Shown in pieces: positions 1 to 11,208 of a stretch of DNA of 64,000 bases. Numbering within the stretch: position 1 is the stretch's first letter; every line of letters begins with the position of its first letter. The DNA is from Solwaraspora sp. WMMD406 (GTDB taxonomy: Bacteria; Actinomycetota; Actinomycetes; Mycobacteriales; Micromonosporaceae). Location of the stretch: NCBI RefSeq assembly GCF_029626025.1, contig NZ_JARUBF010000001.1, forward strand, positions 5,054,001-5,118,000, given 5' to 3'. The notes below the pieces were generated by a model. The model ran no database searches. It saw only the letters and a program-made list of their open reading frames with translations, and was not told where the DNA came from. The position numbers and the translations under genes were made by a program.

Positions 1-12
1 AGGAGTGGCGCG

Positions 13-1038
13 TCACGGCGTATCGATCGCCGGCGTCACCGCTGGTTCTATCGTCACGTCCCCGCCAAGTCTGCCGTGCTCGGGCCGGCGGCGGGCCGCA
101 CCGGCGGCGAGCAACTCGGCCACGGCCCGGTTGGCGTCGGCGGCCCGATGGATCGTCTCGGTGACCGCGAACCGCCGCAGCTCGGCGACGGTCAGCGGCC
201 CGGTTCGGGTGAGCCGCGCCAGCAGCGTCTCCGGCAGCGATCCGGACCGGTCGGTCATCGAGCCCGGCGGCGGATCCTGCGTCGACGGACCGCCGGTGAG
301 GCGCGGATCCCGCAGCGTCATGCCGTTGCCGGCCGCCACCGACCAGATCGCGTCCTTGACCGCCTCGATCCGCTTGCCCGAGGTGGTGGCGAAGAACAGC
401 CCGAGCGCCGTGTCCGGGCCCGGCCCGCCAGCCGGGTCGATGCCTGGTACCAGCCCGCCAGCCGGGTCGCTGCCTGGTACCAGATCGACCATCGTGACCA
501 GTGGAAGTTCGCTCGCGTCCGGTGCGCTACTCGGGCCACCGGCACCGCGCGCACCGGCGGTGCTCAGGAGCAGGATCTCGGTGGGGTGCCCGGCGGCCAT
601 CGCCCGCCACACGGTCGGGTCGGGCACCTGCTCGGCAACATGGTCGAGGTATACGAACAGCGGTGCCCGAGCCGCTGACGCGGCGGCGAGAGCCACCGGG
701 ATCCGCTGGGCGCCACCGGGCAGCAGGTGCACCGACACCCCGGCCGGCAGCGCCGCCTGGGCGGCACCGAGCCGGGTCGCCAGGTCGAGCGGATCGCGCC
801 CGGCCGCCGGGCCGCCGTCCGCCGGGCCGGCGAGGGTGACCACGGTCAGGTGGCAGCCGCTCGGCAGGTCGGCGGATGCGGCGATCACCCGCAGGGCGGC
901 GTCGGCCGTGCCCGCGTCCGCGCCGGCGTACGCCTGGACGAAGGTGGCCCGGCGGGAGCGGTGCAGCGTCGACAGCCAGGTGCCCAGGTGGCGAAGGAGT
1001 AGGTCGCGGCGCGCGGCGGCGCACGGGTCGGTGGTCAC
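13..1038 (-). CDS. TcmP-like protein with C-terminal winged helix
   Basis: A 341-residue protein. The N-terminal part (about 9-50) has a FVQAYAG segment and the middle ends in a FFATTSGKRIEAVKDAIW motif near residues 210-230. This arrangement recalls three-Cys-motif partner (TcmP) proteins, which have a methyltransferase-like fold. The last 90 residues look like a winged helix (LTVAELRRFAVTE). A short tandem duplication gives two copies of VPGxDPAGG near residue 190. No three-Cys partner gene is visible next to it. Family placement rests on motif recognition only; its substrate is unknown. It faces the VOC gene in the same direction, 32 bp away, so the two could be co-transcribed. Confidence 0.55.
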   Translation of the reverse strand: MTTDPCAAARRDLLLRHLGTWLSTLHRSRRATFVQAYAGADAGTADAALRVIAASADLPSGCHLTVVTLAGPADGGPAAGRDPLDLATRLGAAQAALPAGVSVHLLPGGAQRIPVALAAASAARAPLFVYLDHVAEQVPDPTVWRAMAAGHPTEILLLSTAGARGAGGPSSAPDASELPLVTMVDLVPGSDPAGGLVPGIDPAGGPGPDTALGLFFATTSGKRIEAVKDAIWSVAAGNGMTLRDPRLTGGPSTQDPPPGSMTDRSGSLPETLLARLTRTGPLTVAELRRFAVTETIHRAADANRAVAELLAAGAARRRPEHGRLGGDVTIEPAVTPAIDTP

Positions 1039-1070
1039 CTCACCGTTCTACCCGTCGCGAGCCGGCCGGT

Positions 1071-1592
1071 TCAGACCGGTACGGAGACTCCCACTCCGCC
1101 ACGGGTCTGGCCGCCGTACCGCTGCTTCTCCCGGGCCAGGTCGAGTGGGCGGATCCGCTTGCGCGCGGCGAGGGCCTGCTCGTCGAGCCGGTCGGCCGGC
1201 ACCAACCAGACGACCTCGAACTCCAGGCCGTCCGGGTCCTTGCCGTAGAGGCTCTTGGTGGTGCCGTGGTCGGAGCTGCCGGCCAGCGCTCCGGCCTCCG
1301 CCAAGCGGGCGGCGAGGGCGTCGAGCTCGTCGAGCGTGTCGACTTCCCAGGCCAGGTGGTAGAGACCGACGGCGCTGCGACCGGCCGGGGAGGCGGCGGC
1401 GTGCGCGCCGATCTCGAACAGTCCGAGGTCGTGGTCGTTGGTGGAGCCGGGAGCCTGCAGGAAGGCGGCACCGGCGAAGCCGTCCGGGGTCATCGGGACG
1501 AGCCGGAAGTCGAGCACGTCCCGGTAGAACGCGACGCTGCGGTCGAGTCGGGAGACGAACAGTACGGCGTGGTTGAGGCGGTGGATTCCCAT
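1071..1592 (-). CDS. VOC family (glyoxalase/extradiol dioxygenase-like) protein
   Basis: A 173-residue single-chain vicinal-oxygen-chelate protein. It starts MGIHRLNHAVLFV, where the first metal-ligand His of the fold is expected, and contains LYHLAWEV (second His region) and a terminal LEFEVVW with the Glu ligand. This order H...H...E is typical of metal-binding VOC enzymes. The start at MGIH was preferred over an upstream ATG at 1628 because the family motif begins there and the longer version would run through the palindrome shared with the divergent marR gene. The substrate cannot be deduced. The divergent arrangement suggests that the MarR protein controls it. Confidence 0.8.
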   Translation of the reverse strand: MGIHRLNHAVLFVSRLDRSVAFYRDVLDFRLVPMTPDGFAGAAFLQAPGSTNDHDLGLFEIGAHAAASPAGRSAVGLYHLAWEVDTLDELDALAARLAEAGALAGSSDHGTTKSLYGKDPDGLEFEVVWLVPADRLDEQALAARKRIRPLDLAREKQRYGGQTRGGVGVSVPV

Positions 1593-1615
1593 GTCCACCA
1601 CCGTAGCCCGAACTA

Positions 1616-1644
1616 GTTGAGCATTCAACCAAATTGGGTATGAT
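1616..1644 (+). promoter_or_regulatory. marR promoter with overlapping MarR-type operator
   Basis: The inverted repeat GTTGAGCATTCAAC (1616-1629) fits the TTGA...TCAA pattern bound by many MarR/OhrR-type repressors. It overlaps a candidate -35 TTGAGC (1617-1622), followed after 16 bp by TATGAT (1639-1644). The ATG of marR lies 7 nt past the -10 box with no ribosome binding site, so the transcript is predicted to be leaderless. The same operator sits 24 bp upstream of the divergent VOC start, which points to joint autoregulation. Confidence 0.6.
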
Positions 1645-1651
1645 GGTCGTC

Positions 1652-2116
1652 ATGACCCGCTGGCTCGACGACGACGAACAACGCACCTGGCGCGCCTTTC
1701 TCGCCGCCACCCGGTCACTGATGACCACCCTGGACCGCGAGCTGCACAGCCAGGCCGGCTTGTCGCACGCCTACTACGAGATCCTGGTACGACTCTCCGA
1801 AGCTCCCGAGCGGACCCTGCGGATGAGCGAACTCGCCGAGGCCACCGACTCGTCCCGGAGCCGGCTCTCCCACGCCGTCGCTCGGCTGGAGGCCACCGGC
1901 TGGGTCCAGCGCGAGGACTGCGCCACGGACCGACGCGGCCAGTTCGCCGTCCTCACCGAAGCGGGTTTCACCGCGCTCGCCGACGCCGCGCCGGGACACG
2001 TCGAGGGCGTCCGTCGACACCTTTTCGACCAACTCACCCCGGATCAGATCGAGCAACTTCGCCGAATCAGTGAGGTGGTCATCGCCCATCTGGACGGTAA
2101 CAATCCGCCATCATGA
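1652..2116 (+). CDS. MarR family transcriptional regulator
   Basis: A 154-residue winged-helix regulator. Residues about 45-110 hold the MarR core: LSHAYYEILVRLSEAP, then MSELAEATDSSRSRLSHAVARLE (recognition helix) and the wing with REDCATDRRGQFAVLT. Length is normal for the family. The start ATG at 1652 was chosen because it gives MTRWLDDDE, the usual N-terminus of this subgroup, and fits a leaderless promoter; a TTG at 1634 would lie inside the -10 region. It is divergent from the VOC gene and shares an operator-like palindrome with it. The ligand is unknown. Confidence 0.85.
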   Translation: MTRWLDDDEQRTWRAFLAATRSLMTTLDRELHSQAGLSHAYYEILVRLSEAPERTLRMSELAEATDSSRSRLSHAVARLEATGWVQREDCATDRRGQFAVLTEAGFTALADAAPGHVEGVRRHLFDQLTPDQIEQLRRISEVVIAHLDGNNPPS

Positions 2117-4858
2117 GCAAACTGTCCCACATCAGACCCTTGTACAGACCGTCGTCGGACACGCACGATGGGACGTGTCTCTCGGCCTGGGCGAAATCAC
2201 CACGCAGGCGCACGGCCTGATCAGTGTCGGCGACCTGCCCGCAGCGCGAAACCTGCTCACGGCTGCGTTGGCCGGCACCGATCCCCGACCCGCCCACGCC
2301 AGCGCCGACCACGCCGACGCGGCCGGGTTGCTCGCCCGGGTGACGGTGGCGCTCGGTGACGCCCCGGCGGCTCGCGCCTGGGCCGCCTACGCCTACTCGG
2401 CGAACCAGCGACTACACAGCGCTACCGACGAACGCACCATCGGGGCGGCCGCCACGCTCGCCGCCGTACTGCACCGGGTCGGCAGCCACGCCCGCGCCGC
2501 GCACCTCTACCGGGAGGTGATCGACGAACTCTGCGCCATCGACGGTCCGGAGTCGCTCCGGGTCCTCGCCGCCCACGCCGACCTGGCCACCGTCGAATTC
2601 GCCCACGGCCAGTGCGACATCGCCCGCGACCGGCTGGAGGACGCCTGGGAGCTACACCGCGAGGTGTACGGCGAAGGCCATCCGGCCGGGATCAAGATGC
2701 TCGCCCGACTCGGCTCGATGCAGCGTGACTGTGGGCGTATAACCGAATCCGACGTCAGTCTCGCCCTCGCGGTCGAACTCTGCCGTACCCAGCTAGCCGC
2801 CGACCATCCGCTGGTCGGCCAGGTCGCGGCACTGGCGCAGGCATCCGCCGATCCCGGCCACCAGTGCGGCGGCGACGGTGGACTGGACCAGTACCCGACC
2901 GGCGGACCCGACGACGATCCCGGCGCGGTCACCGGAGACGGAACCGAAGCGTCGATCACCGCCCCTGGGGGGACAGCCGGGGTGGGCGGCACCGCCGCAC
3001 CCGGTCAACGGACCCCGGCCGAGGAGAGGTTCGCCGACACCGGCCAACGTGCGGACGGTCAGTTGACCGCCGCCAGGTCCGACGACGACGACGGCGGCTG
3101 GGCATCCGACGAGCCTGCCGGGGAGCGGTACGACCAGCCGTGGGCCGAGCCGGGTTGGATCGATCCCCAACCGGCCCCGACCGAGCTGACCGATCCGTCA
3201 TGGTCGGCGAACCTGTGGTCCGAGCCGGCGGCCCACTCGACGCCCACGGCCCAACCGGCGTCCACGGCCCAACCGGCGTCCACGGCTCCGGCGCAGACCG
3301 AGGTGCCCTGGCCCGACCTGCCGGACCCGTCGAGGACGCCACCCGAGCGGGGCGCCGACGATCCCTGGGCCCACCAGGGTTGGATCGAGCGGGAGACCAT
3401 CGGCGCCGACACCGACGATCCGGTGTGGTCGCCCAGCGGCTGGCTCGCCGAGGAGCCACGTTCCCACCCGAGACGCGACGACGCCGGCCCGGCGGACGAC
3501 TTCCAGCGGTCAACCGAGGCCGGGCACGTCGGCGGGACGGTTCCGCCGCCCCGACTGGCCGCCGACCACTCCGAACCGACCAACGCCTGGGACACCGGCA
3601 CGTCGGCCGGCCCGCGATGGCCGGACGTCTCCGACCCGCTGACCGCCCCGTCGGCCTACCCGGCGGACGACAACGGCGACGGCCCCGCCGACGACCGCGA
3701 CCCGACCGGCACCGCCGACGACCGCGACGCGACCGGCACCGCCCACAACGGTGACAACGGACGGGCGAACATCCCGCCGCCCCGCCTCCCGGCGGACACC
3801 CGAGGTGCCGAACCACCCCCGGGGTCGGAGACCGGCGCCGACACGTGGCTCTTCGACGAACCGTGGTGGCCACCGGAGTTGACGGTGACCGACGACGAAC
3901 AGTCCTCGTCGGCCGACGGCCCGCCGCCGGACAGCCGGTCGATCAGCCCGTTCGGACCGGTCCGCTACACCGCGACGGGCGGTAGCGGGGCGGCCGGTCC
4001 TGTCGACGCGCCACCTGCCGAGTCCCAGCCGGCCGAGCGGTGGTCCGACGAGCCGCAGCCTGACGAACGGTGGTCGACCGATTCACCGTCGCGCGCCGAT
4101 GCCGGGCCGCAGGGCACGCCGCCCGGCGTACCCGCCTTCGTGCCGAGCCCACGTGGTCCCTACTCGGCCGGTCATCGGGTCGCGCCCGATCCGGTCAACG
4201 AACCGAACACCGGTGACGACCCGAACACCGACGACGACCCGGCCGACCGATGGTACGGCGACCCGCGCGGCGACGGTTCCGCGTCCGACGCCTCCACTCA
4301 CCCTGCGACCACGGCGGGCGAGCGGCCCGGCGGCTCGTCCGGGACGCTGTCGCGGATACCCCCGCGGGAGATCAGTCGCATGCCGGACCGGCGGCGGCAT
4401 CTGCCGGTACGGCGAGCACGCGGCCAACTGGTACCGGTGCACCGGCCGACGGCGTCCGTACCCCGGCCCCGGGCGCCGATGCTGGTCTTCACTGGCATGG
4501 TGGTCGTGCTGCTTGGTGCGGCGGCGGTGGTCGCCGGGGTCAGTCTGGTGGACGAGACACCGCCTGGTCCGGTGGCGGCACCGAACGACCCGGCCGCGAC
4601 GCCGAGCGCGGCGGCCAGTCCGACACCCGAACCCGCTCCACCGGGCACCCCGCCGACCGGCGTCAGCTTGCGGGACAACCGGGACAGCGTCCTGCTGGGC
4701 TGGACCTATCCCCCGGGTGCCGAGGGCCCGGTGCTGATCTCCGGCGGCCGGGCCGACCAGCAGCCCCGCGCGTTCATGGAGCTGAGCCCGGGGGCGACCA
4801 GCTACGTGGCTTACGGGCTGGACCAGTCGACCGACTACTGCTTCACCGTGGCGGTGGT

Positions 4859-6585
<1,727 letters not shown>

Positions 6586-6589
<4 letters not shown>

Positions 6590-7242
6590 GGGCGGAGCCG
6601 GTAGCCGGCGCCGCGTACGGTCTCCAGGCGTTCCCGGCCGATCTTGCGGCGCAGGTAGCCGATGTAGACCTCTACGGCGTTCGGGGCGGTCTCGACGCTC
6701 GCCTCCCAGACGTGGTCCAGCAGTTCGATCTTGGAGACGACCTCCCCGGCCCGACGCATCAGGTACTCCAGCAGGGCGTACTCGCGGGCGGTCAGGGCGA
6801 TCTCGGCGTCGGCCCGGGTGACCCGCCGGCGGGCCGGGTCGAGACTCAGGTCACCGGCGGTGAGCACCACCGGCCGCTGCGGGGCGCCGCGCCGCAGCAG
6901 GGCCCGCAACCGGGCCACCAGCACCACGTACGAGAAGGGTTTGGTCAGGTAGTCGTCGGCGCCGCAGTCCAGGCCGTCGGCCTGGTCGTACTCCCCGTCC
7001 TTGGCCGACAACATGAGCACCGGTAGCCAGTTCTGCTCGGCCCGCAGCTGGCGCACCACCCGATAGCCGGACAACCCGGGCAACATCACGTCGAGGATCA
7101 TCGCGTCGTAGCCGCCGTGGCGGGCAAGTTCCAGTCCGCGCGGACCGCTGCCGGCCACGTCCACCACGAAACCCTCCTCCTGCAATCCGCGACGCAACGC
7201 GTCGGCCAACCGGGCCTCGTCCTCCACCACCAGCACTCGCAC
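6586..7242 (-). CDS. OmpR-family response regulator
   Basis: A 218-residue regulator with an N-terminal receiver (acidic pocket EDE at 7-9, phospho-acceptor Asp51 in LDVMLPG, Lys in TKPFSY) and a C-terminal winged helix (about 125-218; LTAREYALLEYLMRRAGEVVSK and VEVYIGYLRRKIG). It is the first gene of an operon with the kinase. It is divergent from the LolA-like gene, whose upstream region carries two 11-bp-spaced TCTCAGCCC repeats, the usual spacing for an OmpR-type dimer. It therefore probably controls that secreted protein and itself. Confidence 0.9.
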
Positions 7243-7324
7243 CGGTCAAGGGTGCCACCCGGTCGGCATGTCACGGTGCCGACGGACCCGCCACGCTGAG
7301 CGCGTTCACAGGTCGAACCGGCGC

Positions 7325-7345
7325 TCTCAGCCCCTTCTCAGCCCG
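7325..7345 (+). promoter_or_regulatory. Candidate OmpR-type direct-repeat operator
   Basis: Two copies of TCTCAGCCC start at 7325 and 7336, exactly 11 bp apart. They lie between the divergent response regulator (start 7242) and the LolA-like gene (start 7379). One helical turn between half-sites is the classical geometry for OmpR/PhoB dimers. Binding is inferred, not shown. Confidence 0.5.
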
Positions 7346-7378
7346 GCCGGGGCAGCATGGTCACAGGAGGTACGGATG

Positions 7379-8602
7379 ATGTCGGTATTCACATCCCGGC
7401 CGGCGATGCGCTGGCTGGTCCCCGCAGCGGCGGCCGCGGTACTCGTGGGCGGCGGTGCGGCCGTCGGCGCACTCGCGGCGTCGGCCGATCCGGTGCTGCC
7501 GCCCCGCAGCGCCGAGCAGCTTCTGGTCGATCTGCAGTCCGCCGAGGTGGACGGAATGTCCGGTACGGTGGTGCACCGCGCCGAGCTGGGTCTGCCGTCC
7601 GCGATCAACCTGGCCAGCCAGTTCGGTGGCGGGCTGGCGTCCCTCGTCGACGGCACCAACACGGTGCGGGTCTGGTACAGCGGACCCGATCAGGCGCGGA
7701 TCGCCGTGGCGAACACGCTCGGTCAGACCGACGTGATCCGCAACGGTCGGGACGTGTGGACCTGGTCGAGTCAACTGGACAAGGCCAGCCATCACGTGTT
7801 GCCGCAGGACACCGAGGATGCCGAGGGTCGGCCGGCGCCGGAGGATCTGGCCCCGGAGGACTTCGTCACCCCGCAGGCCGCCGCCGATCAGGCCCTGGCC
7901 GCGATCGACGAGAGCACCGAGGTGACGGTCGGCCGGGCGGCCGAGATCGCCGGACGCACCGCGTACGAGCTGATTCTCACCCCGCGTGACCCGGCGTCGC
8001 TGGTCGGGGAGATCCGGATCGCGATCGACTCGGCCGAGTACGTGCCGCTGCGGTTCGCGGTCTACGCCGCCGGTGCCGAACGGGCCGCGATCGAGACGGC
8101 GTTCACGCAGGTCAGCTTCGAGCGTCCGGACGCGGAGCAGTTCGTGTTCAACCCGCCGCCGGGTACCGAGGTCGAGGAGGGTACGGAGTTCTTCGACGAC
8201 CTTGGATCCAAGGAGAAGCACCGGCCGGGTGGCGTGCCGGGTGGCCCGGACGCCGAACTCACCGAGGAGTGGGCGCAGGGCCGGGCCGGCGAGGACGCGG
8301 TGAAGACCGTGGGTGACGGTTGGGCGACGGTGCTGGTGGTGACCCCGCCTGCGGAGCTGGCCGGCCGGTCGGCGGCGGAGGCGGCCGAATCGGCGGCGGA
8401 CGCGGCGGAATCGGCGGACGCGGCCGATCTCGCCGGGGCGCTGCGGATGCTGGGGGATCTGCCGCAGGTCGACGGCGACTGGGGCAGCGGGCAGGTGCTG
8501 TCCAGCGCCCTGTTCACCGTGCTGTTCACCGACGACGGGCGGATCCTCGCCGGGGCGGTCGGCCCCGAGCGGCTGTACGAGGTGGCGGCCGAGACCCGGT
8601 AG
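7379..8602 (+). CDS. Secreted LolA-like protein (sigma-factor-regulatory/lipoprotein-carrier fold)
   Basis: About 407 residues. An N-terminal signal sequence or anchor (MRWLVPAAAAAVLVGGGAAVGALAASA) precedes a domain with LLVDLQSAEVDGMSGTVVHRAELGLP, VWYSGPDQARIAVA, DVWTWSSQ and a C-terminal VLSSALFTVLFTDDGRILAGAV segment. This pattern is that of actinobacterial LolA/RseB-like proteins that bind lipid or membrane ligands outside the membrane. An AGGAGG at 7365-7370 places the start at ATG 7379 (8-nt spacing) or ATG 7376. An Ala/Glu/Ser repeat lies around residues 325-345. It is divergent from the two-component pair and may feed back on its sensor. The ligand is unknown. Confidence 0.7.
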   Translation: MSVFTSRPAMRWLVPAAAAAVLVGGGAAVGALAASADPVLPPRSAEQLLVDLQSAEVDGMSGTVVHRAELGLPSAINLASQFGGGLASLVDGTNTVRVWYSGPDQARIAVANTLGQTDVIRNGRDVWTWSSQLDKASHHVLPQDTEDAEGRPAPEDLAPEDFVTPQAAADQALAAIDESTEVTVGRAAEIAGRTAYELILTPRDPASLVGEIRIAIDSAEYVPLRFAVYAAGAERAAIETAFTQVSFERPDAEQFVFNPPPGTEVEEGTEFFDDLGSKEKHRPGGVPGGPDAELTEEWAQGRAGEDAVKTVGDGWATVLVVTPPAELAGRSAAEAAESAADAAESADAADLAGALRMLGDLPQVDGDWGSGQVLSSALFTVLFTDDGRILAGAVGPERLYEVAAETR

Positions 8603-8643
8603 TCCACGGCCCCCGCCTGGACCGACAACTTGACCGGTCCATC

Positions 8644-8682
8644 ACCGGCGCTGATGCCCTCGCCGAGGGCGTCAGCGCCGGT
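8644..8682 (+). terminator. Terminator hairpin after the LolA-like gene
   Basis: ACCGGCGCTGA (8644-8654) pairs with TCAGCGCCGGT (8672-8682). An inner GCCCTC/GAGGGC stem and a short loop lie between, with one mismatch. It begins 41 nt after the stop codon. There is no T-tract, as is common in actinomycetes. Confidence 0.65.
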
Positions 8683-8751
8683 CTCGTTCGTGGGTGACCG
8701 ACGGGATCCGAAGCCAGCGGCCTCGCAGGTAAGGGCTTTCCAGAGCAGCAA

Positions 8752-8765
8752 CTTAACCGGTTGCG
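8752..8765 (+). promoter_or_regulatory. LacI-type operator half-conserved copy upstream of mannanase
   Basis: CTTAACCGGTTGCG matches the perfect palindrome CTTAACCGGTTAAG found at 11287 in 12 of 14 positions. CG-centred palindromes of this kind are typical of LacI-family repressors of glycoside hydrolase genes. It lies 131 bp upstream of the GH5 start within a 294-bp gene-free stretch that otherwise shows only the terminator at 8644. Confidence 0.45.
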
Positions 8766-8896
8766 TAGCCGCCGGAGACAGGTCTACTCTGATGCCTGCG
8801 CGAAGGGCCGGGGTAGTTACCGACATCGAGTTGACCTTGTCAGCCGGTGTGTCAAGGTCCCCATGCACGGCATGGGGCCGCTACCCGAGGTAGGTC

Positions 8897-10300
8897 ATGA
8901 AGACACGTCTGCGCGTCGCGGCCGCGACGCTCATCGCTCTGTTCGCCTCTATCGTGGTCTTGGTCCAACCGGCGCACGCTGCCGTCGGTCTGCACGTCAG
9001 CGGTGGTCGCCTGGTCGAAGCGAACGGTACGCCGCTGGTCCTGCGCGGGGTCAACCATGCGCACACCTGGTACGCCAGCCAGACCAGCTCGTTCGCCAAC
9101 ATCAAGTCACTGGGTGCCAACTCGGTACGGGTGGTGCTGAGCAACGGCCACCGCTGGACCCGCAACGACGCCAACGACGTCGCCAACGTCATCTCGCTGT
9201 GCAAGGCCAACCGGTTGATCTGCGTCCTGGAGGTGCACGACACCACCGGGTACGGCGAGGAAGGTGCCGCCGCGACCCTGGCGTCCGCGACGGACTACTG
9301 GATCAGCCTGGCCAACGTGCTGCGCGGCCAGGAGAACTACGTGATCATCAACATCGGCAACGAGCCGTTCGGCAACAGCGGCTACCAGAACTGGACCAGC
9401 CACACCACCAGCGCGGTCCAGCGGCTGCGCGGCGCCGGGTTCGAACACGCGATCATGGTCGACGCGCCGAACTGGGGGCAGGACTGGACCTTCACCATGC
9501 GCGACAACGCGCAGTCGGTCTGGAACGCCGACCCGGCCCGCAATCTGATCTTCTCGATCCACATGTACGGCGTGTTCGACACCGCCGCCGAGATCAGCGA
9601 CTACCTGGGCCGGTTCCGGTCGGCGAACCTGCCGATCGTGGTCGGCGAGTTCGGGCACAACCACTCCGACGGCAACCCGGACGAGGACTCGATCCTGGCC
9701 TACACCCAGCAGCACGGGATCGGTTGGCTGGGCTGGTCGTGGAGTGGCAACAGCGGCGGCGTCGAATACCTCGACATGGTCACCAATTTCAACGTCAACG
9801 CCCTGACGTCGTGGGGCCAACGGCTGTTCAACGGTGCCAACGGCATCCAGCAGACGGCCCGGGAGGCGACCATCTACAGCGGCGTCACCCCGACCACCGC
9901 ACCACCCACGACGGCTCCCCCGACCACCGCACCGCCGACCACCGCACCGCCCACGACGGCTCCTCCTACCACCACTCCCCCGACCACTCCGCCGCCGGCC
10001 GGGGCGTGCAGCGCCACGTACTCGGTCATCGGTCAGTGGCAGGGCGGCTTCCAGGGTGACGTACGGGTGACCGCCGGCGGATCGGCGCTGCGTGGCTGGC
10101 GGGTCAGCTGGACCTTCGCCAACGGCCAGACCGTCAACCAGGCGTGGAACGCCACTGTCACCAGCACCGGATCGAGTGTGTCGGCTACCAACGTCAGCTA
10201 CAACGGCAACCTCGGCGCCGGACAGAGCACCACGTTCGGCTTCATCGGCAGCTGGAACGGCACCAACAGCGTTCCGACAGTGAACTGCACCGCCCTGTAG
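8897..10300 (+). CDS. Secreted GH5 (subfamily 8-like) beta-mannanase with CBM2
   Basis: A 467-residue secreted enzyme predicted to cut beta-1,4-mannan. Residues 1-28 are a Sec signal peptide ending AHA. The GH5 barrel follows (29 to about 330) with LRGVNHAHTWY, acid/base Glu156 in NIGNEPFG, IHMYGV, and nucleophile Glu251 in VVGEFGHN. The HTWY and WSWSGN signatures are those of actinobacterial GH5_8 mannanases. A Thr/Pro linker (repeated TTAPP) leads to a CBM2 domain (about 369-467) with the two terminal Cys residues and aromatic strands. Upstream is a LacI-type site; downstream a strong terminator. It belongs with the GH51 gene and the LPMO at 59.7 kb as plant-polysaccharide genes. Confidence 0.88.
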   Translation: MKTRLRVAAATLIALFASIVVLVQPAHAAVGLHVSGGRLVEANGTPLVLRGVNHAHTWYASQTSSFANIKSLGANSVRVVLSNGHRWTRNDANDVANVISLCKANRLICVLEVHDTTGYGEEGAAATLASATDYWISLANVLRGQENYVIINIGNEPFGNSGYQNWTSHTTSAVQRLRGAGFEHAIMVDAPNWGQDWTFTMRDNAQSVWNADPARNLIFSIHMYGVFDTAAEISDYLGRFRSANLPIVVGEFGHNHSDGNPDEDSILAYTQQHGIGWLGWSWSGNSGGVEYLDMVTNFNVNALTSWGQRLFNGANGIQQTAREATIYSGVTPTTAPPTTAPPTTAPPTTAPPTTAPPTTTPPTTPPPAGACSATYSVIGQWQGGFQGDVRVTAGGSALRGWRVSWTFANGQTVNQAWNATVTSTGSSVSATNVSYNGNLGAGQSTTFGFIGSWNGTNSVPTVNCTAL

Positions 10301-10324
10301 GACCACCGACGGCCGCCCAGGACC

Positions 10325-10354
10325 TGGCCGGGCAGCGGTCTCGTTGCCCGGCCA
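10325..10354 (+). terminator. Terminator hairpin after the mannanase gene
   Basis: TGGCCGGGCA (10325-10334) and TGCCCGGCCA (10345-10354) form a perfect 10-bp stem with a 10-nt loop, 24 nt after the stop. It lies between two convergent genes, so it may act in both directions. Confidence 0.65.
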
Positions 10355-10403
10355 CCGGTGGGTCGCGGGCGCTCCGCCCCGGCCCACCCCGACTCACGCC
10401 GGT

Positions 10404-11084
10404 TCACCCCCGGGTGTCGGACTCTGGCCGACCGGCGGCGTCCGGCTCACGCCGCGACGGGTCACACCGGCCGGGGCCGCATTCGCGGCGGGCGACCCGT
10501 ACCCGCCAGACGACGAATCCGACGACCACCACGACCGCGATCACTGCCGCGACCGCCTGACCGGCGACGTCCTCGATCGCCGCGTACGACGTACCGGCGA
10601 GGTAGCCGATCGCGACGGTGCCGGTCCCCCAGATCAGCGCGCCGGCCACGTTGTAGACGAAAAAGCGCCGGTACGGCATGTGCGCCGCGCCGGCCAGGGC
10701 CGGCATGACGGCGTGGAAAAAGGTGACGAACCGGCCGACGAAGACAGCCATCCCACCCCGGGCGGCGAGTCGGTCCTGGGCTCGGCGTACCCATGATTGG
10801 CGGTTGCGCAGGAAGCGCATCCGCAGCAGCCGGGGTCCGAGCGCCCGCCCGATCAGGTAGCTGGCGGTGTCGCCGGCGACGGCGGCGGTGACCACGACCA
10901 CGGTGATGCCGGCGAGGGAGATGGTGCCGAGGCTGGCGGCGACGCCGCCGAGGATGGCGGCGGTCTCGCCGGGGAAGACGAAGCCGACGAAGAGCGCGTC
11001 TTCGGCGAAGACTAGCAGCCAGACCAGCAGGTAGATCAGCATGCCGTCGAGGGACAGCAGCCTCTCCAGCCAGTCACTCAACAC
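10404..11084 (-). CDS. DedA family membrane protein
   Basis: A DedA/SNARE-associated family protein, a group of polyprenyl- or phospholipid-handling membrane proteins. Visible signatures are the membrane-re-entrant FPGETAAILGG and the FVGRFVTFFHAVMPALAGAAHM region, with GRF and the conserved Arg, plus four to five hydrophobic stretches and a basic cytoplasmic tail. The GTG at 11084 is chosen because LSDWLERL begins the conserved part and a GGGGG tract lies just upstream. An ATG at 11132 would add an unconserved, polar extension. A hairpin at 11088-11107 would hide the G-tract, suggesting translational control. It is convergent with the mannanase gene. Confidence 0.82.
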   Translation of the reverse strand: MLSDWLERLLSLDGMLIYLLVWLLVFAEDALFVGFVFPGETAAILGGVAASLGTISLAGITVVVVTAAVAGDTASYLIGRALGPRLLRMRFLRNRQSWVRRAQDRLAARGGMAVFVGRFVTFFHAVMPALAGAAHMPYRRFFVYNVAGALIWGTGTVAIGYLAGTSYAAIEDVAGQAVAAVIAVVVVVGFVVWRVRVARRECGPGRCDPSRREPDAAGRPESDTRG

Positions 11085-11087
11085 GAC

Positions 11088-11107
11088 GCCCCCACTCAGC
11101 GGGGGGC
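11088..11107 (-). other. Hairpin covering the dedA ribosome binding site
   Basis: On the minus strand GCCCCCC is followed after seven bases by GGGGGC, immediately before the GTC-GTG start. The stem would sequester the only G-rich ribosome-binding tract of the DedA gene. Confidence 0.35.
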
Positions 11108-11208
11108 TGCGACTCGTCGAACGTAACAGCATCGCGGCGGCGACCGCACCGGTAACCGCGACGCCGCCGACCGCACAGGTTGGCGCGACGCCGCCCGGCC
11201 GGCGGGGT

